Shown in pieces: positions 38,991-51,645 of a stretch of DNA of 64,000 nucleotides. The stretch's first letter is position 1. Each line of letters begins with the position of its first letter. Below the pieces are notes generated by a model that was not told the DNA's origin, made no database searches, and saw only the letters and a list, made by a program, of their open reading frames with translations. This DNA comes from Gigaspora rosea (lineage: Eukaryota > Glomeromycota > Glomeromycetes > Diversisporales > Gigasporaceae), in NCBI GenBank assembly GCA_003550325.1, contig QKWP01000134.1, positions 315,638 through 379,637 on the forward strand, written 5' to 3'. The translations under genes and the position numbers were made by a program.

Positions 38991-39452
38991 CAATTTTTAA
39001 TATATACAAAAATAATATAAGGGCAGTATCATTAATCACCTAATTATTTTTTATCAGAGGCCTACCCATCCTTTTTCTTAATATATATATAGTCAGGTTC
39101 TTATATATAATTTCAACTTTTTTTTACCCTCTTCTCCCTAAAAAATCACCTGATTTTTGTCACTCCCCTAACTAAAACAATACAAATCTATAATGATCTC
39201 AGGATCCCGTGATTTGATTTTGATAATTTTAGGCTTGTTGGAATTGTCTTACTGAGACAAACATTTTGGTAGTAAAATCATTCAAAATGGATCACTGACT
39301 GGTTCAAAAATTATTTAATATTAAATTTTAAAAATTTTTAAAAATTTTTAAAAATTTTAATAAAATTTTAGCTAATCAAAGTTATCAGCTATTAGGACCT
39401 GAAACGTTTCTGATTCTCAACCCTAAAAAATCAGGTGATAAATGGCAACTCC

Positions 39453-41140
39453 TAATTTATTAATCAGGGCAGTATCAAATTAGATATTTTTTGGAATATA
39501 ACTATAGGGCACAGTTAATTTAAAAACACGATTTATGGCTTTTTTTCTATTTTGAGAAAATTACATTTGAAATTTAGTACAACAACAATGATGATCTATT
39601 ATTAGTAGAACCTGTTTGATCTATATAAATTAGCCAATCATACAAGCTCTTTTCTATGACTATTAGTAGAGTTGTTAATAGAGCACTCTAGTCAATAATA
39701 AAACATATAACCTACTCCAGAGCACTCCAGAAGTGGGTTATATGTTTTATTAATATCTAGAGTACTCCATTAACAACTCTAACTATCAGCAAGGATCAAC
39801 AAGTTAATTTCTAAAATCTATTTTTAGATCACTTCTATTCACATATAGCATTTAGAAAAATAAGCATTGACAAAAATTTATTATGTAAATCAATACTTTA
39901 AATGCTAAATTCTATAGTCAAATACAAGCTTTAATTGATAGTATTGTGAACTCATTTTTGTAAAAAATGCTATAAGCTGTGTTTTAATTGACTGCTTCCT
40001 ATATATTTATATAGTTTTTACTATTTTGTCAAGGTTTGAATATTTAATTAATAAATGGACCCATTAAATATTAAATTGCTTTATATTGATTTTAAATACT
40101 ACTGCTCTGAAATCTTTGCTAAATGCTTTTAAGCTTATTATTTTAAATTTTTAATAATATTTTGCTCAATATAGCAAATACAAAGTTAATATTTGGAATA
40201 TAATAACTTTGTTCAAACTGCAAATATAAGTATAAGATCTTTGTCAGTTATAAGAATCTTTGTATAAAAAACAGTTATATTACTGACTATTTTTTTTAAT
40301 AGACAAAGTGCCCATTAAAAATTTCAGGACAGTTCATTAGTGAAAAAACAACTAGCAATAAAAATATATTATACCTATTGTATTAATACAACTAACAAGA
40401 AAAAATGGTATTCTAAATTATTAAGTATAAGATAAGTGTAATTATTGTAACAAATATAGGTATTGTGGTGAATCTTTTATAAGTCATGTTCTGTTGATCC
40501 AAATTAAATGATTTTATACTATTTGATTCATCTCAATAAGATAAATTGAATAGTACAAAAATCATTTAGTTTTGATCACTGGGTTATAAAATATTATTGT
40601 TTAAAAAACAAAAATTATAATTTATTAAGAATTATAGTGAAACTAATTATAATATGAAGAAATAAGATTATTTATTAGGTAAATTGGTACTGCCCACTAA
40701 TTTAATTTAAATTTTTATAGCACTAAATTACATAAGGTAAAAAGAAGTAATTTAATGAATAGGGGTAATTTGACAAATTAAAAAAAATTAGCTATATCTT
40801 GTGATCCAGTGATCGGATCTGAATGATTTTTACACTATTCAAATTCTCTCTTTAAGATGATTCAGATGGTGTAAAAATTATTCCAATCCAATTACAGGAT
40901 CACAAACTATATCAATTCATCATAATACTTTTAGTTATATATGTTCTGTTCTAAATTACAAGCATAAAGGCCAGTTTTAGTGCGCAAATAGGTTTGTATA
41001 ACAAATAAGCTAAAATGTTACTACAACATCTGTTTGTAATAATAAATATTTGGTAAATTTTCTTGTGTTCATTAATTTGAATTTAAATTTAATTTTTCAA
41101 TTTTAATCAATTTTATTCCATTATTATTTGAGACAAATAT
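39453..41140. other. AT-rich DNA with small foldbacks
   Basis: No gene is supported. Besides the MITE at 39667 it contains two hairpins: about 40495-40588 (arms around aaatgattttatactatt) and about 40793-40918 (arms around ttgtgatccagtgatcgga and its diverged inverse). Confidence 0.5.
39667..39781. mobile_element. hAT-like MITE (115 bp)
   Basis: It starts tagagttgttaatagag and ends in the inverse (attaacaactcta). The flanks are 8-bp duplicates with one mismatch (actattag at 39659-39666 and actatcag at 39782-39789). The interior is also palindromic (aaaacatataacc and its inverse). Confidence 0.8.
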
Positions 41141-41145
41141 GCAAC

Positions 41146-41640
41146 TAGCAGAGATAAAAAAATCTGTGCTGCTCTTAAAAAATTAAATGATAACCCTACC
41201 AGGTCCAAGCCCCAAAGAATTAATAGCTTGGTAAAAGACTTTGGACATTTGGAAGCTACTTTTTAGCGAACAGTTAAAAATAATGGTCCCCCTTAATATC
41301 TAGGTACACCCAACATTTTTACCAGTCATAAAGAAAACCAGCTTATTAGTTATTGCATTAATATGCAAAAACTCAGATTTGGTTTAACAAAAAGCAGAGC
41401 TAATCATTGTGCACTAGAAATTTTGCAATTAAATAAATATATATATTCTTTTAGCGAAAACAGACCAGATCAAGACTGGTAAAAACATTTCATAAGGGAC
41501 TACCCAGAATTATTAGTTCATATTCCTTAAAATTTATCACAAGTATAAGCGCAAAAAGCAAATAAAACTATTGTAGACGACCATTTTAAAAAACTTAAAA
41601 AAATTATTAATTGCTGATCCGCCAGTCAACTGGAGAAAAT
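41146..41640 (+). pseudogene. N-terminal half of a pogo/jerky-like transposase, with stops
   Basis: One frame reads through with six stop codons: CAALKKLNDNPTRSKPQRI, LVKDFGHLEATF, KENQLISYCINMQKLRFG, LTKSRANHCALEILQLN, ENRPDQDW, FIRDYPELL, AQKANKTIVDDHFKKLKK. The order (psq-like helix-turn-helix, middle domain, then R.PELL and NK..VD.FF..L motifs) is that of Tc1/mariner-superfamily pogo transposases. No stop-free frame of useful length remains, so it is dead. The catalytic part at 45270 may belong to the same copy, split by about 3.6 kb of inserted DNA. Confidence 0.65.
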
Positions 41641-44600
41641 TTTGACGCAGATCATCTATATGTAAGTACAAATAGGCATTTTAAGATCATATGTAAAGTC
41701 GATAAATTTTTTAATAAAATATATATTAAAGTAGTACAATATGTAGAATAATACCACGTGGTTTTGGTGTTAAAATTATAAAGTGTAAAAGTTTTTCGTT
41801 AAAAACTTTACTTTGGAAGCACGCAGCATTTACTATGTTACTAGTATATATATTTAATTTAAGCATCTTAAATACATATTTGATTTTAACCTTATTTTAT
41901 TTTCAAATTTCGCAAGGGTAACTTTTTTCTTTATAATTTTAAGCGTAGAATCACAATAGAAACTTATTAAATCACTAAGATCTGAATGCTGCAGCATTGT
42001 AGTAAGCAAATTATAATTTTTATTACAAACATATATCATGCTTTATATTAATCAATACAGGTAGACATAAAATAATTTATTGTTCCAAATCAACTAATCT
42101 GTCGTGATTTTATTTTCAGTCACCGGTGTCAGGCAAGTATTGTTTTCTTTCTATCGCCCATTACTTCTTTTCTTCATATAAACTTCTATTTTGTCTAAAT
42201 TTTTCTCCCGTGATTCAACGATCTTTGTTATACAGTACAACCGTTTTTATACATCGATGTGCTTAATGTTAGGGTTGGTGTTAGTAGCAATTGGTAGTAT
42301 TATTATATAGATTAGTGGGCGTTATGATAGTTTGTCAGCATATTGTAGAATAATGAGCGCGACAGATCACATACTAGTTCTGGGTTTGTGTGTTTTAATA
42401 TTTTTTAATTGCAATTATTCTCCATTTTTAAAATGCTAAGGAGTATCAAAAAATAATCAAAAGGCTCATTATGACATGTATCACAATTGGGATGGAAAAA
42501 TAAATTGACTCTCTTGCGCTATATAACTTTGGAACTCGAATCGATTCTTTGCTGAAACTCGCTCACAGAAATTTATATTTTGCAAGTTGTTTTGCATAAC
42601 ATATATATCTCGGACCTGAACTTTCTAGAAAAGTAAAGAAAAAAAAACTTTGTGAAATTTTGCCGTATATAGCACATGAGATTTTGGGTCAACCGCACAC
42701 TCAAGCATCAAATATTCAAGTCTTTGAGTTAACATGACTGAGATTTCGATCAAACAAAGTGCATTTGATAGAATTCCGTTTAATAGTTATATTGTATCAA
42801 GAATTCTCAGCAGACCAAGATATGAATGCTTAGGACCTAACTGTTATATTTAATTAGCTATGAAATGTAAATTATGAATAAAGATCTTGATAAATGACTT
42901 ACTGCAACAGAAGTTATTGAAATAATCTCTCGTTAGTTGGGTGAAATGGATCAGAAAACTGGTAATGAAAAAAAATTTTTTTTGAAACAAGCTATATGAA
43001 TATAAAAATTTTGGATTATAATAATTTGCAACGGATCTTATCCCTGGTAAGTATAATAATAATTTATTAATCAAAGTATTTAAATAATCTATTCATCACT
43101 TCTTAAATCACTTACTAATTTCTCTATATTTAATCTCTTATCCAGGTTAATTTACCTATATGATAACAATCGTCAATTAATCGAAGTATTTGCAATAATC
43201 TATTTACAATATTACTCATTAATTTCTTATTTCTGCACTACTTCTAATCTTAAAAATGATTGGTTATATTTACTCATAGTCCTTTGCGAAATGCGGCCCA
43301 TGATTTTTGCTGAATTACGTAGGTCAAGATGGTATGAATAGGTATTAATGAACAGATCTATAGGGTACAGAGATATTATTTTAAAATCATATCATACTGA
43401 TGCAATGTTATTTATTTCGTTATTAGGGTATTAGGATTAGAAATTATAGCCGATGGAGCACAATTTTTAATTAGTGGAAAATAAATTATTGGGTCAAGCG
43501 AGTTCATTATCATAATCAAAAAAAAGATGTCAGGGACATCTTTTTTTATCATAGAGTTGCGTTGATTGGCTAAAATTTAATATCCGCATCTTGCAAAATA
43601 AACTTTGGCAAAATTACTATAAGGCTTCAATTAATAGCAGTACTTGTGTACGATCTCTATAACTAGCAAATCAAGAGAAATATTTGAGAGCACCTTTAGC
43701 ATGGTTAAATAGACATTTTATACCACATACTATACGATCCTATTCATCTATACTATATGGATTTATTGTGATCTCTGATTTTTGCGAAGATGATCTGTGA
43801 AGATTTCTGTGATTATACATTAATTCATATTTATAATTAGAAATTACTATAATTAAATTAATATATATTAATGTATGCATTATTTTGGTCAGTTATAAGG
43901 ATTTTATCACCGATTGTGTTATATATTGTAGAAAGTTTTTAAAAAGATCTAATTGTGATACATATACAGTAGTCAAAATTACTAACGTTAGATCACGCAA
44001 CTATTATTACAATGGGACTTATTGTTTTTGTCGTAATCATTACTATTTACCATACAATTATTTAAAGGTTAAAAAATTTATTTGATGTTTACTTTTATTT
44101 TTATTTATAGAATTTACTGAGACAAATGAATAAAATTGAATTCTTCATTCGCTAATGCAAATTAAACGAAATAGAATGATTCATTCAATCTATTAAAACT
44201 GTTCAAAATCTGTATGATCGTATTACCGGATTATACTACTAACACTAATTCAAAGGTCAACCCTAACTCTAAATCGGTCCAATTTTAACCGCAGTTAAAT
44301 ATAACTTGCCAGTTGTCAAAATATTGCAGTGATCCTTATAATGATCCTGCTGAAAGTTCTCAAATTACTCCAAAGAAAATCATGATGCTCTATGATCTTG
44401 TAATCTAAAAAAAGATCTGCCACACGTACATAATAAAATACTAAATAACACAGAATACTTATCCACGCCAGTATAGCTAAATAGATATCAGAGCTAGAAT
44501 TACCATAGCTACTAGTACCAGACCTTTAAAACGATACTTATACTCCAGAATTCATAACATAACAGCATGCTCGAAACACAATTAAATAAAAAAATTTTTT

Positions 44601-44649
44601 TTAGTTATAGTATGAGAAGAACCAAAATACAATTATATTATATAGTCAC
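41641..44649. other. AT-rich non-coding stretch
   Basis: No gene is recognised. It separates the N-terminal and catalytic halves of the pogo-like transposase. Short inverted words occur near 43525-43550 (aaaaaaagatgtcagggacatctttttt, a 10-bp-arm hairpin). Confidence 0.4.
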
Positions 44650-44975
44650 GGAATAATGCTCGTGGACGTTATTTTGAAAATCAAAACCCCCTAAAATAAA
44701 ATGTGCAATTTTGAATTAGTGCTATAGGCATTTAGAATTAACGCTCATTTCTATATGCCCTATATAAAAAGTAAAGAAACCAAAATGTACTGGAACTAGA
44801 TTCTGTATTAAGTAAGCCTACTTCTGAGCCCAACAAAATCGTTCCTTACATTGAAACAAGTAGGTTTACTTAGTGCCTATTATAATTAAGTGGGTACGAT
44901 TCAAAAGTCAACCCTTATTTCGAAATAATGCATATAGGCATACACAAAATGGCGCGCAGGTAGGCGTTATTCCGC
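44650..44975. mobile_element. DNA-transposon-like repeat with GGAATAAYGC ends, copy 2
   Basis: The left end ggaataatgctcgtgg and the inverse of the right end (gcggaataacgcctacctgc) form imperfect inverted repeats. The interior shares words with 28820-29092 (ttattttgaaaatc, taagtaagcct, cgcgcaggta). Confidence 0.5.
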
Positions 44976-45269
44976 GGCTATATGGTAATGAGAAGCAAAA
45001 AAACTAACCAGAACTGAATTCTAAAAATAAAATCAAAAGTTAGATCCACTAGAACAAAACTAATAAAAAAATACCTATCTAATTATAAGATAAACGTTTA
45101 ATTTATTCTAATCATTTTAGTCAAATCGAATCCCTTGGAATTTAACTGAAATAATATAAACGAAATTATATTTATAGTGGCTATATTTTGTCTGTGTATG
45201 CGTACATATATAAAAAATCTGTACATTTACAACCCATGATTTTTATTAATTAAATCGTGTCATAGCTAT

Positions 45270-47300
45270 TTAGTGATTGCAGATCATTTTCACCAGATGA
45301 CTCACGGATTGTCAATTAATGAGAATTTTCTTATAGCAACACAAATATGGAATATAGATGAAACTGTATTTGTTATTGTGCCTAAATTAGAAAAGGTTAT
45401 AGCAAAAAAAGGCTTAAAACTAGTTTATAAAATTATACATGGGAATTCTTATAACCATATTTCAGTTGCACTTACAATTTTGGCTACTAGGTCTTATATT
45501 TCACCTTTAGTTATTTATAAAAGAATTCATACGATTCCTGGTTTACTAGAAGGAGCACCACTAGATACTATAATAGGTTTTACAAGTATAGGATACATGC
45601 ATGAAGACCTTTTCCAAATGTATCTTGATCATTTTATTAATTTGATTTCTCTAATTCAACCAGTATTGTTAATATTGGTTAGCTATAAAAGTCACATTAG
45701 TTTATAATTATCAATTTTTGCTATATAACAACGGTATCCTTTTTTACATGCTTCCATCGCATACTACATGCATCTTGTAGCTGTCAGAAATTCCTTTCAC
45801 AAAACTAAAACAAAAATATAATAAAGGCTGTAAGAAATATAGTAATGAAAATAATGGAATAGTAGTGACAAAATGACCTTTGCAGGAGTCTTTGGTCATG
45901 TCTTTCTTGAAATTTACATGCCACAGGCTATTTGTAATGCCTATAAAGTGACAGAAATTTGGCCATTTAACCCAAAAGCTATTAGTTTTAACCATTTAGA
46001 TCCTTTATTATTAACTAAACAATATAATATATTACTTCATATAGCCAACCTTTTGTAAAACTTGTCAAACTGCCTTTATGAATTCAAATTTTTGCGAATT
46101 CAAATTATAAACATTCCACCTGAATAAATGTTAATATATTGGTTAAAGAAAATACGAGGCTAAAGAATGAAAACAATTTATTGAAGTCCCAAATTTTTTC
46201 AATAAATGAAGAGCTAGATGCTTAAAAAAATCTTGAACATGCTCTCTTCATTCAATTCTCAAGTACCTGGTTTCTCATGCTTTTGCAGAAAGTTCACAAA
46301 TCACTATAAAAAACTAGCCAAAGTCTGATCTTCCTTCTCTGAAAAAAATAGACACTTCTTTTTTCCTGACTTCTTACTAGTAAAGAAAGTTGGCGTCAGT
46401 TAAAGGAGTTAAACAAGGAAGCAAAATGAAAATCAGAGGAAACAAGAAAAAAAAGAAGCTGCAGCCCAAAAAAAAGCTGAATAGGAACTACAGTTAGACC
46501 TCTATAAATGCAACCTCTATAAATGCAATACCTCCCTAAATGCACATTTTTTTCTTGTCTATAAAAAGTTATTAGTGCTAAATACACATTCTATATTCTG
46601 TAAATGCATGTTCTCTTAAATAACATTTTATATTATATTATCTGTCTAGATGCACAAAGCCAATCAAATTTTAGTATTTAAGGGTAGGGTGTACAAATTT
46701 CCAATTTCATATAAAATCGATTGTAGATCAACTTTGTGTAACCAATTTATATAATATCATATAATTTACATGTAAACATCATATGATCTGACCAATCAAT
46801 TATTTGTACAACCTACAAAAATCATATAGCATCCTACAAAAATTTAATTATATGTAAAGTTAATTTTTTTAAAAGCAATGGATATTGCACAACTTCATTA
46901 TTATAAACAAACTATTTAAAACTACCTATTATATAAATTTTATACAAATTGGACAAAATCTTAAAAAAATTTATCAGAAGCATGTTTTTATTTACTATAT
47001 AAAAATCTAATATACACGTAGATCATATGAAAAATGAACTACGTTCACCCTACCCTTAAGAAAGGTTATACAGGTTTTAGTAAAAGTTACACAAATTTGA
47101 TAATCTAATTTTTAAAGCTGCAATTTAATTGGCTTTCTTTAAATACAAACCTCTCTAAATGCGCATTGTAGTCTTGTTCCTATGAGTTGTATTTATGGAG
47201 GTTAAACTGTACTTTTGGTACAAAAGGCTAAAAAAAGAGTCCAGAAGACTCAGACAAGTGAAAAGGTTGCTAAAAAAAATAGTGAAGCAAATTTTTTTTA
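45270..47300 (+). pseudogene. catalytic and C-terminal part of a pogo/jerky-like DDE transposase, broken
   Basis: The open piece 45273-45707 (144 codons) contains IWNIDETVF (first catalytic Asp motif), KKGLKLVYKIIHGN and ISVALTILATRSYISPLVIYK, the DDE_1 core. In following frames come LPSHTTCIL, EIPFTKLKQKYNKG and AICNAYKVTEIWPFNPKAI (45873-46058), the conserved LPPHTT..LQPLD and AF..TGI.PFNP blocks. A coiled-coil tail rich in K/E follows (about 46145-46480) and seems to continue beyond the MITE at 46491-47209, from about 47212 to 47300 (VQKAKKRVQKTQTSEKVAKK). Frameshifts and stops make it non-functional. Confidence 0.75.
46491..47209. mobile_element. pogo-like MITE inserted in the transposase remnant (719 bp)
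   Basis: It starts CAGTTAGACCTCTATAAATG and its right end is the near-inverse, finishing GGAGGTTAAACTG. Both sides are TA (46489-46490 and 47210-47211), the Tc1/mariner target duplication. CAGT..ACCTC ends are typical of pogo/Tigger elements. It interrupts the C-terminal coding tail of the transposase remnant. Confidence 0.8.
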
Positions 47301-47931
47301 TTTATAATCGAAATTCATCAAATTACTTTTTGTTCATAAATCTGCAGCTTTAGATACCATATGCAAAGTAATAATTTTTATATAGTTTGTTTAGTCATAA
47401 CTTTTTTTTCATAGATCTATTCTAAATATGGCATAGATTCATGCCTTTAAATATCAAAAGTTTTACATAGATTAATAAAACATTTACTTGATCGCATTGT
47501 TAACTTCGTCAAATTACCCCTATATACCTTATAATTTTAATTGTTTTACTCTCTCTTCATCTAAAAATCATTTAATTTTTGATACCTCCCTAATTCTTAT
47601 TTTTTTGCTTATTTTGAAGTTTTTTCTGCAGATCTTTTTATTTTTAGTAATTTTATAATAAATCTAACCTATTTATGTATATTTCAAGGTCCTTCAATAG
47701 CTCTAATATTTTGAATAAAAATTTCTAAATCTTATGTAATATAAAAAAAAAGAAAGTAATTCAATAATTATAAAGTTATTATTAATAACATGGACAAAAA
47801 GTTGTAAAAACTTTTAATTTTTATTTGTTCTTTTTGAACTTTGTATAAATAAAAGTAGAATTTTTTTAGTTGTAATCGGTTGTTTTGATAATTTTAATAT
47901 ACTTTATTCTAAAAATTGTCTTTATAACAAG
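47301..47931. other. AT-rich DNA with a truncated MITE relic
   Basis: No gene. Bases about 47597-47695 resemble the interior and right end of the MITE at 2357-2536 (gaagttttttctgcaga, aacctatttatgtatatttc, aggtcct), so a decayed copy of that family is present. Confidence 0.5.
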
Positions 47932-48051
47932 AGGACCCCAGACATCTAGTACAGAGATCATATGTTATGCATTTTAGCAAAAACCCAAAATTTGAAAAGC
48001 AAAAAACAGTTTTTGACAATTATCTTGGTATCTAATGGTCCAATTTGAATG

Positions 48052-48052
48052 N
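48052..48052. other. single-N assembly join with 56-bp flanking duplicate
   Basis: Bases 47996-48051 are repeated exactly at 48053-48108, as at 18851. The related MITEs at 27076 and 63088 have this segment once, so the second copy is almost certainly artificial. Confidence 0.88.
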
Positions 48053-48278
48053 AAAGCAAAAAACAGTTTTTGACAATTATCTTGGTATCTAATGGTCCAA
48101 TTTGAATGAACTTTTTTAAAATGAAGCTCTCAGTAAGGCACATCTAACAAAAAAAAGTTTATTCAATTCTGATTACTAGATCAGAAGTTATTTAAGTAAA
48201 TATAGTTTTGTTATTTTTAGCAAATTAGGTCAAAATTGGCCAAAATCCAGTTATGGCTTATATGAGAGATGTTCGGGG

Positions 48279-48517
48279 TATACATGAGGACGAAAGCATT
48301 TCGGGTTCTAAAACCCGAAATTAAAATTTGAAGACGAAATTGTTTTTGACCTATTTTACTTGAAAGACAAAATTATTTGATATTTTTTTTTAATAGACGA
48401 AATTATAAGAAACATATCTATATAAATTTTATTTGCTTTTCCTTATAAAAAATTTTAATTTTCTCTAATGAAGACGAAATAGGCCTTTTTCAAAAATCAA
48501 TTTTGGTGGCATCACTA
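48279..48517. mobile_element. hAT-like non-autonomous element, tatacat...cacta family, copy 1
   Basis: It is flanked by a perfect 8-bp duplication, gttcgggg, at 48271-48278 and 48518-48525, inside the right end of another MITE. Its sequence matches the element at 62455-62691 in opposite orientation over nearly its full length. The terminal inverted repeats are weak. Confidence 0.8.
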
Positions 48518-48537
48518 GTTCGGGGTCCTATAACAAG

Positions 48538-50980
48538 CCTAATAAGTCATAGCTTGCCTAATTGTTATGCCTCTAATATATTGAATTTGTTATATAATAA
48601 ATTGTATGATTGTGTTTTTTTCTTTGTATAACTACTATATTCTATGTATTACATTTTATATATCTGAACATTATCCAATCATAATTCAGAGTTTATACAC
48701 TGCCATTTTAGTTTTCTGTTAACTATACACCTCATAATTTACATTACTATATTTCTGGTATTTGACTATCTATAAATGATATGCAATTAGAATTTCTAAT
48801 TACACACTCTATTGATGCACACTCTATGTATAAATACATATCTTATATAAATACATCTATGCCCTAGTTCTAATCACTAATAAATATCTATAAAATTACT
48901 TTCTAAATGCATATAAAGTGATTGATATTTAGACAGTTTTGACTATCTAATTATTAAATAATTATAAATTTTATTAGATACATTTAGAACTTTTTAAACG
49001 CATCCTTTATTTTTTACAAATATTTTAATACCAATTATTAAAATACGTTAATATTACTGTGATTATCTATCACATTCCTTTACAAATTCACATTCGCGAT
49101 AATTCTCATAAATTTTCAATTTCGTAGTACAATATCCATTGTATACTAGAGCTTGTAGTTTATTGATCAATCAACAATAAAAATTTTTCTTTATCTAAAT
49201 TTTTACAAACTTTTAGAAAGGTACCTGATAATTTTCATTAATCGCAATTATTTTCAAATTCTACAGTCTAGTATAGTTGGAAGGCTCATAAAATCGGAAA
49301 TCAACCATAATTAGAGTTATATGTATTATTTATTGTGGTGATTGAAGCTGAAGTTGATTGCAGCTAAAATTTGAATATTTTATGAATATTTTAAAATTTT
49401 TGGGAGAGTTTTTTTTTTTTACCCTGTTTGTAATAGTTAGATTAGAATTTAGGGTTAAGGTTATTAATTAAAGAATATAGGTGGATTTTAGTAGGTTTTA
49501 TAAATCTAAATTGAGAAAAATTTCAGGAAGCAAAAAGAATTATTGCTCAAGCACTTTGATACTTTTTGTTCGTTATTGGCACACTAATGTATTACAAAAT
49601 TTTCGATACCATTTAATAAACCATTTAAAAGCTACTCAAGTGCTGATTGAGGTATTTAATACAATTATTTGCAAATAATAATAAGGCAAATCTCAATAAT
49701 ATTACTTTCTTATTACTGATTTTTATCTAAGCCTTATGAGAATAACTAAAATTACGTCATATTACTAGTGCAATATTTCAATCGCTAAGAATTTGCATCT
49801 AGACTAGTGCTTGAGAACGCCCTTAAATTGAAATTCCACTCAAATCATCAAAGAATTTCGGGCTAACTATAAGTTGATTCTGAAACCACTTAGCGCATAT
49901 TCAATTTTTTAAAATTCAATTAAGACAGTAATACATCGCAAAGCTATTCTGGTCATATATTCTAGCTACTCTAAATATTACAAGCGTAATTATTGGGATG
50001 ACAGCTACTTCTGCAAATAAATCAATATGAATTCTATTAAAAAAATTTATTAATGACGATTGATTTTTCCGCAACTGGATTGAAAAAACAAGTTGTTCAA
50101 TTCTAATGAGTAATTGTAAAATTTGTAAAATGTATTGCTTAAAGATCTACAAATAAATTAAAAATATAATTATATACAATATGTTAAATTTGGAGGTTTT
50201 TTTTTTTTGATTTAAAGTTCCATAATTTCGAAGAATTAATATGTTTTAAAACACCTTGGTATAAATTACAAAGTATATTATATATTCTGTCGAAAGGATA
50301 TACTGGCAAATTTGATATCAACAATCCAAAATTTCGTAAGCTGAAGGTTTTTGACCCAATGATCTTTAGTAGTTCCAATAGCTGTATTATTTAACGATAG
50401 TTGAAAAATTTTAATACAGAATCATACAATAAGATAAAGGGTTTACGACGTCAATTAGCAGATTTGTCACGAATAAAAATTTAGTAAGCTTCTCCAATGC
50501 ATTGCGAGATGAAAATGCATATTTTTGTAACTTGGTACTTTTTAAAAAAAATTTACGGTATAGAACGATTTGAAGAGAAAAGATAAGTCATGTATATGCT
50601 GTGTCGGTAGACCATCCCATTTTAATTCCACCAATTCATATAATAATTTATAGATTAACAAATGCTTATTAAACAACGCGAATCAAATGAAATTGAATGG
50701 TAAATATTTATGAACTTGGATAGCTTATTTTAAAATAAATTCACTTAATTAATAAACGTTTTTACACTCGCAGTTAAAATAAAATTAAATGTGACGGATT
50801 AAAATGAAATTATGTATAGTATAAACAAATCACCGAAAAATAAACCTTTTTGGTGCGCATTTTTTAGGGTTAGGAGTTAAGGTTAGAGGTTAGTTTTAGA
50901 GTAGAGTTTATATTAAACAAGTATAAGTGTTAAATAGAAACCACATTTCATTTTAATTCCAGAGCATCCAAAACTGATTA
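48538..50980. other. AT-rich non-coding stretch
   Basis: No gene could be supported. A frame at about 50216-50395 (+), HNFEELICFKTPWYKLQ..., looks more protein-like than its surroundings but has no start, no recognised domain and no clear splice partners. Confidence 0.35.
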
Positions 50981-50988
50981 CGTACACG

Positions 50989-51110
50989 CAGGGTTGGCAA
51001 TGGAGTTCAATGGAGCTGCCAATGGAACTCTGAATGGAGCCAATGGATACTAGTTTTTTGAGCTCCATTCGCACAACCATTTAGCTCCATTGGCTCCATT
51101 TCCAACCCTG
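50989..51110. mobile_element. hAT-like MITE with CAGGGTTGG ends (122 bp)
   Basis: It starts cagggttggcaatggag and ends in the inverse (ctccatttccaaccctg). A perfect 8-bp duplication, cgtacacg, lies at 50981-50988 and 51111-51118. Inside, the word ccaatggagct and its inverse recur several times. CAGGG ends with an 8-bp duplication are classic hAT features. Confidence 0.92.
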
Positions 51111-51118
51111 CGTACACG

Positions 51119-51578
51119 ATATAAGTTTGCATGATTTTATTTAAAAAAGCCATGTCATGATATGTACACCAATTATAAAAAAAATTTTTACTACAAAAAA
51201 AAAAAAAGCCATGCGCTAATCACCATCTCGGTCTAATATTATACATTTGATAACAGATAAACTCGTGAAACATTTGAAATTTAATGTAGATAATAGTAAA
51301 TGGGTTCAAAAGGTTGAACACAAAGTATTCATTTATTATCAAAAATCCGCAGAGATGGGTAGCTAGTTCATATGGCTGAATTTACAACATGTAATCATTT
51401 GATTTATTAGACTAAAAATTCAACTAAATCTACGAACACGTACTAAATATGATCTCAACTTCATAATTTAATAAATACGTTTGCTGCAAATATTGATTTA
51501 ATAAAATTTTAACAGCTCTCTATATAAGGCCACGTAAAGTTCATTTTTCGTTTTGCATTACCCGCCGACCCATTTTTT

Positions 51579-51645
<67 letters not shown>

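Larger units (their letters stand above)
37203..39452. mobile_element. PIF-like composite of nested palindromes (2.25 kb)
   Basis: The outer ends GGGGAGGGCCATTTATTA and the inverse of the right end GGAGTTGCCATTTATCA resemble the 3670-3835 MITE, and both sides carry TAA. The outer arms (about 37203-37440 and 39180-39452) align as inverted copies over about 240 bp. Two further palindromes lie inside (38100-38460 and 38485-38990). No transposase frame is found. Confidence 0.65.
47932..48529. mobile_element. hAT-like MITE, AGGACCCC family, with nested insertion
   Basis: The ends are AGGACCCCAGAC and GTTCGGGGTCCT, with a perfect 8-bp duplication, ataacaag, at 47924-47931 and 48530-48537. It is inverted relative to 27076-27371. 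A second element (48279-48517) is inserted 4 bases before its right end, and a single-N duplicate at 48052 artificially lengthens it. Confidence 0.85.

Noticed and set aside
41146..41640. Stop-codon reassignment (TAA/TAG read as an amino acid) to explain the one-frame transposase
   Set aside because: PRP4 and TAH18 use standard stops and have none in frame; point mutations in a dead transposon explain the stops.
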